A DNA stretch of 8,266 bases from Pseudomonadota bacterium (GTDB taxonomy: Bacteria > Pseudomonadota > Alphaproteobacteria > Sphingomonadales > Sphingomonadaceae), in assembly GCA_023424275.1 (NCBI GenBank), contig JAFAED010000362.1:1-8266 (forward strand), read 5' to 3'. Shown here piece by piece: positions 6,447 to 8,266 of the stretch. The notes beneath the pieces are model-generated. The model searched no databases and was not told the DNA's origin. It saw only the letters and a list, made by a program, of their open reading frames with translations. Each line of letters begins with the position of its first letter. The stretch's first letter is position 1. A program made the position numbers and the translations under genes.

Positions 6447-6704
6447 TTATTTAACCGCGTCTTGCGCTGCGTCGCCAACTTCCTGCGCAGCATCGCCGAC
6501 CTTTTGCGCGGCCTCGGTGACTGCGCCGGTCTCAGCTCTTTCGTTACCGAGAAACTGGAATGCGATAAAAGCTGCGATGGCAAGCGCGACAATAACGATG
6601 ATTGTCATGCCGCCCCCACCGCTGCGCCGCGGTTCGCGGTCGACGACGGTGGTCGTATGGGTCGTTCCGTCCGGCTCGCGGGTCGTGTGAATTTCGTCGG
6701 CCAT
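6447..6704 (-). CDS. Small single-span membrane protein with heptad-repeat tail
   Basis: The 85-aa product has a short hydrophilic N-terminus (MADEIHTTREPDGTTHTTTV), a basic DREPRR, a GGGG hinge, one transmembrane segment (about 33-52, MTIIVIVALAIAAFIAFQFL), and a C-terminal tail in which AAQKVGD, AAQEVGD and AAQDAVK are consecutive seven-residue repeats. The arginines before the span predict a cytoplasmic N-terminus and a periplasmic tail. Such repeats form an amphipathic helix of LEA/apolipoprotein-like character. A strong Shine-Dalgarno (GAGAGGAG) lies 7-8 bases before the ATG. A putative EcfG promoter is centred about 40 bp upstream, suggesting general-stress expression. No named family is recognised; a role in protecting or scaffolding the envelope under stress is inference. 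Confidence 0.82.
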   Translation of the reverse strand: MADEIHTTREPDGTTHTTTVVDREPRRSGGGGMTIIVIVALAIAAFIAFQFLGNERAETGAVTEAAQKVGDAAQEVGDAAQDAVK

Positions 6705-6730
6705 AGGTGTCTCCTCTCTGGTTCACCTAG

Positions 6731-6755
6731 GACGCTTGGATGGCCTCATAGTTCC
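6731..6755 (-). promoter_or_regulatory. EcfG-like general stress promoter (GGAAC-N16-CGTC)
   Basis: On the minus strand GGAAC (6755-6751) is followed after exactly 16 bases by CGTC (6734-6731). The alphaproteobacterial EcfG (sigma-EcfG, PhyR-NepR pathway) consensus is GGAAC-N16/17-CGTT, so only the last base differs. The -10 element ends 26 bases before ATG 6704, leaving room for a short leader with the Shine-Dalgarno. This would place the 85-aa membrane protein under the general stress response. Confidence 0.5.
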
Positions 6756-6831
6756 TGTCGCATTGCGGCGCAGCGCTTCGACAGCCGGGCTGCCAGCGGA
6801 TGTCACTCTGTCGCCATCCTGGTTGTAGCAT

Positions 6832-6857
6832 GGGCTCGAGCCGGGTCAGTCGAGCCC
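6832..6857. repeat. Hairpin spanning the stop codon of the small lipoprotein gene
   Basis: GGGCTCGA (6832-6839) and TCGAGCCC (6850-6857) form a perfect 8-bp stem with a 10-base loop. The TGA of the minus-strand 62-aa gene (6848-6846) lies in the loop. No T-tract follows on either strand, so it may act as a 3'-end stabilising hairpin or a weak terminator. Confidence 0.35.
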
Positions 6858-7034
6858 GACAGGTGACTGAAGCTCAATGTCGCCAGAGGGCTCCTCCGAG
6901 CCTTCAATCTGATCAGACGCGGGCACCAGCGCGTCTTCATGGGCCGTGGCAGGCGGGTTCTGGGCCTCGACGGCGTCGGTGCACGAAGCGGTACCGGTCA
7001 TCAGAAACATTGGAAGAATGATCTTCAGTCTCAT
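6846..7034 (-). CDS. Small acidic lipoprotein-like exported protein
   Basis: The 62-aa frame starts at ATG 7034 with a good Shine-Dalgarno (GGGGAG) about 6-7 bases upstream. The N-terminus MRLKIILPMFLMTGTASC looks like a lipoprotein signal, with C18 as the lipid-modified residue; the -3 position is Thr rather than Leu, so the lipobox (TASC) is not ideal. The mature part (about 45 residues) is strongly acidic and Pro/Ser/Glu-rich (for example EGSEEPSGDIE), with no predicted globular domain. It would probably be anchored in the envelope. An in-frame ATG at 7145 would add 37 residues and bury the signal peptide, so it is rejected. It lies upstream of the 85-aa membrane protein on the same strand, separated by 141 bp containing the putative EcfG promoter, so the two are probably transcribed separately. 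Confidence 0.65.
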   Translation of the reverse strand: MRLKIILPMFLMTGTASCTDAVEAQNPPATAHEDALVPASDQIEGSEEPSGDIELQSPVGLD

Positions 7035-7216
7035 CTTCGACTCCCCAGCGGTCCGGACAATAATGGCGTCCGCCATCTCGAATCCGTTGATGCCACAATG
7101 GTTCCCAGACCGACAAGGGCGCGCCCTGCAAACGAAGGGTCGCATCGGTCTGGTGCCCGCCAGCGCCCGGTAGACGCCGCATAGGCCGACCGGGCCGCTC
7201 TTGCCGGAATGTCTGT
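7035..7216. other. Intergenic region with no supported gene
   Basis: This 182-bp stretch separates the minus-strand lipoprotein-like gene from the plus-strand ORF. Frames across it are short and have no recognisable product or ribosome-binding site. It should hold promoters for the divergent flanking genes, but I see no convincing -35/-10 pair. A GGAAC on the minus strand (7101-7097) has no CGTT partner at 16-17 bases. Confidence 0.4.
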
Positions 7217-7537
7217 TTGCGGATGCGACGTCAAACTAAGTGGACGCGGCTTATGGCATCTGCTCGCTGGATCACCATGTCAGCGGAAGAATTCGACGTA
7301 GAAGCGTGCTGGACCGTTCGCCTGAACTTTATGCGAGATCGTGGGTCCGACGATGCCGGGTCCGCTCTCGGGCGTGAGGATATCTTCAGATTGATGCCGC
7401 CTGCCGTCAGTCACCAGATAGCGCAAGCTACCCTATTCGACGTGGATCAGGCCCCAGACCCCCGCTTTCGTCGAATGGTCATTCAGCAACGCGTCCGGGG
7501 TTGTCGCTTCGGTAAAAGTGGCAGTCCGCTTGTATGA
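7217..7537 (+). CDS. Hypothetical protein, not recognised; start uncertain
   Basis: An open frame of up to 106 residues stops at TGA 7535-7537. Candidate starts are ATG 7217, 7253 and 7277; the last gives a product beginning MSAEEFDVEACWTVRL and is the most protein-like, though no start has a strong Shine-Dalgarno. The body contains DAGSALGREDIFRLMPPAV, then QIAQATLFDVDQAPDPRFRR and a basic C-terminus, giving the look of a small soluble helical protein. No signal peptide or membrane span is present. Third codon positions appear clearly less GC-rich than in the operon at 1717-6184 (judged by eye), consistent with foreign origin, weak expression or decay. No frame on the opposite strand competes here. 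It converges on the minus-strand ORF at 7564 across 26 bp. No function is proposed. Confidence 0.4.
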   Translation: MRMRRQTKWTRLMASARWITMSAEEFDVEACWTVRLNFMRDRGSDDAGSALGREDIFRLMPPAVSHQIAQATLFDVDQAPDPRFRRMVIQQRVRGCRFGKSGSPLV

Positions 7538-7563
7538 CTGCAGACCGGCGGGCAGGGCGGCCT

Positions 7564-7662
7564 TCACGATTTCGCCAGTCGTTCGCGCCGGAACCGGACG
7601 ATGCGCGCGAAATATTCGGCACTAAGCGTCGTGAGGTCCTGTTCGGAGAGTTGCGGTCCCAT
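7564..7662 (-). CDS. Small 32-aa ORF downstream of the broken globin gene
   Basis: ATG 7662 opens a 32-residue frame, MGPQLSEQDLTTLSAEYFAR followed by IVRFRRERLAKS, ending at TGA 7564. AGGGGA lies about 6 bases before the ATG, a good ribosome-binding site. The ATG is only 13 bases after the globin frame's stop (7676) on the same strand, so it would be co-transcribed. The peptide is amphipathic with a basic C-terminal half. It could be a genuine small protein or the leftover start of a longer gene. A longer reading of the same frame back to 7938 is a shadow of the globin sequence. Confidence 0.35.
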   Translation of the reverse strand: MGPQLSEQDLTTLSAEYFARIVRFRRERLAKS

Positions 7663-7675
7663 TCGGTTTCCCCTG

Positions 7676-8098
7676 TCAGGCGGCCGCGGCGTCTTCATAG
7701 GCTTGCGCCTCCGCGGCGATGAGAATGTCTGCGAGCATCCAATAGGCCTCGCCCCAAGCCGCCAGCACCTCGTCGGTAGCGACGTTTGGTCCGAGTATAT
7801 CGCGGATAGCAGGAAACAAGGCTTCGGCGACATACGGATAATGCTAGGCCTTGACGCCGGTTTCCACATGGCGCGCGACCTTTCGCGACACAGCCGGGCC
7901 AAGGTTCGCGAGCTTGTCGATGTTGCGGGCGTAGGCAAGGATGGCGCCGTTGACCCGAGAACGCTCCGCCGTCAAATCAACGAGAATAATCGTTCGGGCT
8001 ACGGAAACTTCTAACCCCGGCCCGCTGTCAGCCGACGATTCTCCGACGGCAGCTTTTCGAAATTTTCCATAAAATTTGTCTGACCGTAACCGGCCCAT
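7676..8098 (-). pseudogene. Broken globin-domain gene (bacterial haemoglobin / flavohaemoglobin type)
   Basis: Read on the minus strand, the frame from ATG 8098 gives 84 residues to TAG at 7846-7844, and the same frame then continues as HYPYVAEALFPAIRDIL through to TGA 7676. Joined, the C-terminal two thirds match bacterial globins of the Hmp/VHb type: NGAILAYARNIDKLANLGP, then VARHVETGVKA with the probable proximal His, then (TAG) HYP with the conserved Tyr, then DEVLAAWGEAYWMLADILI and an acidic AQAYED end. The TAG sits where homologues normally have Glu or Gln before HYP, so one base change explains it. The N-terminal third (about 8010-8098) is not globin-like apart from a doubtful FYGKF, and no Shine-Dalgarno precedes the ATG, so the front is probably also degraded. 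There is no FAD/NAD reductase module downstream. Haem-based NO or O2 handling would be the ancestral role. Confidence 0.7.
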
Positions 8099-8185
8099 CT
8101 GCGGATCGGGGCGCGGGTTTGCAGAGCGGCGGATCGGACAACCCTATTCAGCTGCGAGCAAACACGCCGTGCATAGGGTGACGCG

Positions 8186-8266
8186 ATGCTCAAGTTCCTC
8201 CCACTGCTTCTGCTATTTAGCGCGTGCTCATCTAGTGAAGATGACTTGGGCGAGGCGGGCTGGGAG
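8186..8266 (+). CDS. Lipoprotein of unknown function (5' part, cut by window edge)
   Basis: ATG 8186 opens a frame that runs off the right edge after 27 codons. The N-terminus MLKFLPLLLLFSAC is a typical short lipoprotein signal peptide, with C14 in the lipobox (FSAC) and Ser after it, followed by an acidic SSSEDDLGEAGWE. AGGGTG about 8 bases upstream serves as the ribosome-binding site. The mature protein should be anchored in the envelope by its lipidated cysteine. Too little is visible to name a family. It is transcribed divergently from the broken globin gene. Confidence 0.6.
   Translation, partial: MLKFLPLLLLFSACSSSEDDLGEAGWE

Noticed and set aside
7564..7938. Minus-strand 124-codon frame overlapping the globin
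   Set aside because: Most of it is the globin sequence read in another frame; only its last 32 codons have their own ribosome-binding site and are listed separately.
7980..8010. A frameshift in the globin N-terminal region, suggested by PERLF in a neighbouring frame
   Set aside because: The main frame (SVARTIILVDLTAER) stays co-linear with the globin part without any indel, so a frameshift is not required; the neighbouring frame also has close stops.
7601..8014. Plus-strand 137-codon frame opposite the globin
   Set aside because: The opposite strand carries recognisable globin sequence, so this is most likely an antisense shadow.
1..8266. CRISPR arrays, insertion sequences, integrase genes, tRNA or rRNA
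   Set aside because: No regularly spaced direct repeats, transposase-like products, paired terminal repeats or cloverleaf/rRNA-like sequence were seen on either strand.

Overview
The window reads as chromosomal DNA of a high-GC alphaproteobacterium, most likely a sphingomonad (Sphingopyxis / Sphingomonas / Novosphingobium type). The reasons are the strongly GC-biased codon use of the main genes, a TorF-type putative porin, the uracil-DNA glycosylase-like / DUF488 gene pair, and one EcfG-like general-stress promoter (GGAAC-N16-CGTC). This assignment is inference; no rRNA or other taxonomic marker is present.

Layout. (1) 1-240, minus: the start of a secreted protein of unknown function, cut by the window edge. 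(2) 241-426: a divergent intergenic region with a long imperfect palindrome. (3) 427-1565, plus: a two-gene unit of a uracil-DNA glycosylase superfamily protein with a four-cysteine Fe-S-type pattern, and a DUF488 protein, joined by a 4-nt ATGA overlap. (4) 1566-1716: a spacer with dyad elements and a weak promoter candidate. (5) 1717-6184, plus: the core of the window, three translationally coupled genes. They encode a REC-GGDEF-EAL response regulator, a membrane histidine kinase with a CHASE4-like sensor and HAMP domain, and a TorF-like outer-membrane beta-barrel protein. (6) 6206-7034, minus: a doubtful 38-aa Cys-containing ORF, an 85-aa single-span membrane protein with a heptad-repeat tail and a putative EcfG promoter, and a 62-aa acidic lipoprotein-like protein. 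(7) 7217-8098: a less ordered segment with an unrecognised plus-strand ORF, a 32-aa minus-strand ORF, and a broken minus-strand globin-domain gene with an in-frame TAG. (8) 8186-8266, plus: the start of a lipoprotein gene that runs off the right edge.

How the parts fit together. The kinase and the regulator are almost certainly cognate: the kinase senses a periplasmic cue through the CHASE4-like domain and phosphorylates Asp83 of the regulator. The regulator has apparently intact motifs both for making c-di-GMP (GGDEF) and for degrading it (EAL), but no RxxD product-inhibition site. The coupled porin gene suggests that envelope permeability or envelope sensing belongs to the same module. The small minus-strand envelope proteins look like stress-related accessory genes. 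The globin region looks like a decaying locus. No mobile element, CRISPR array, tRNA or rRNA was seen.
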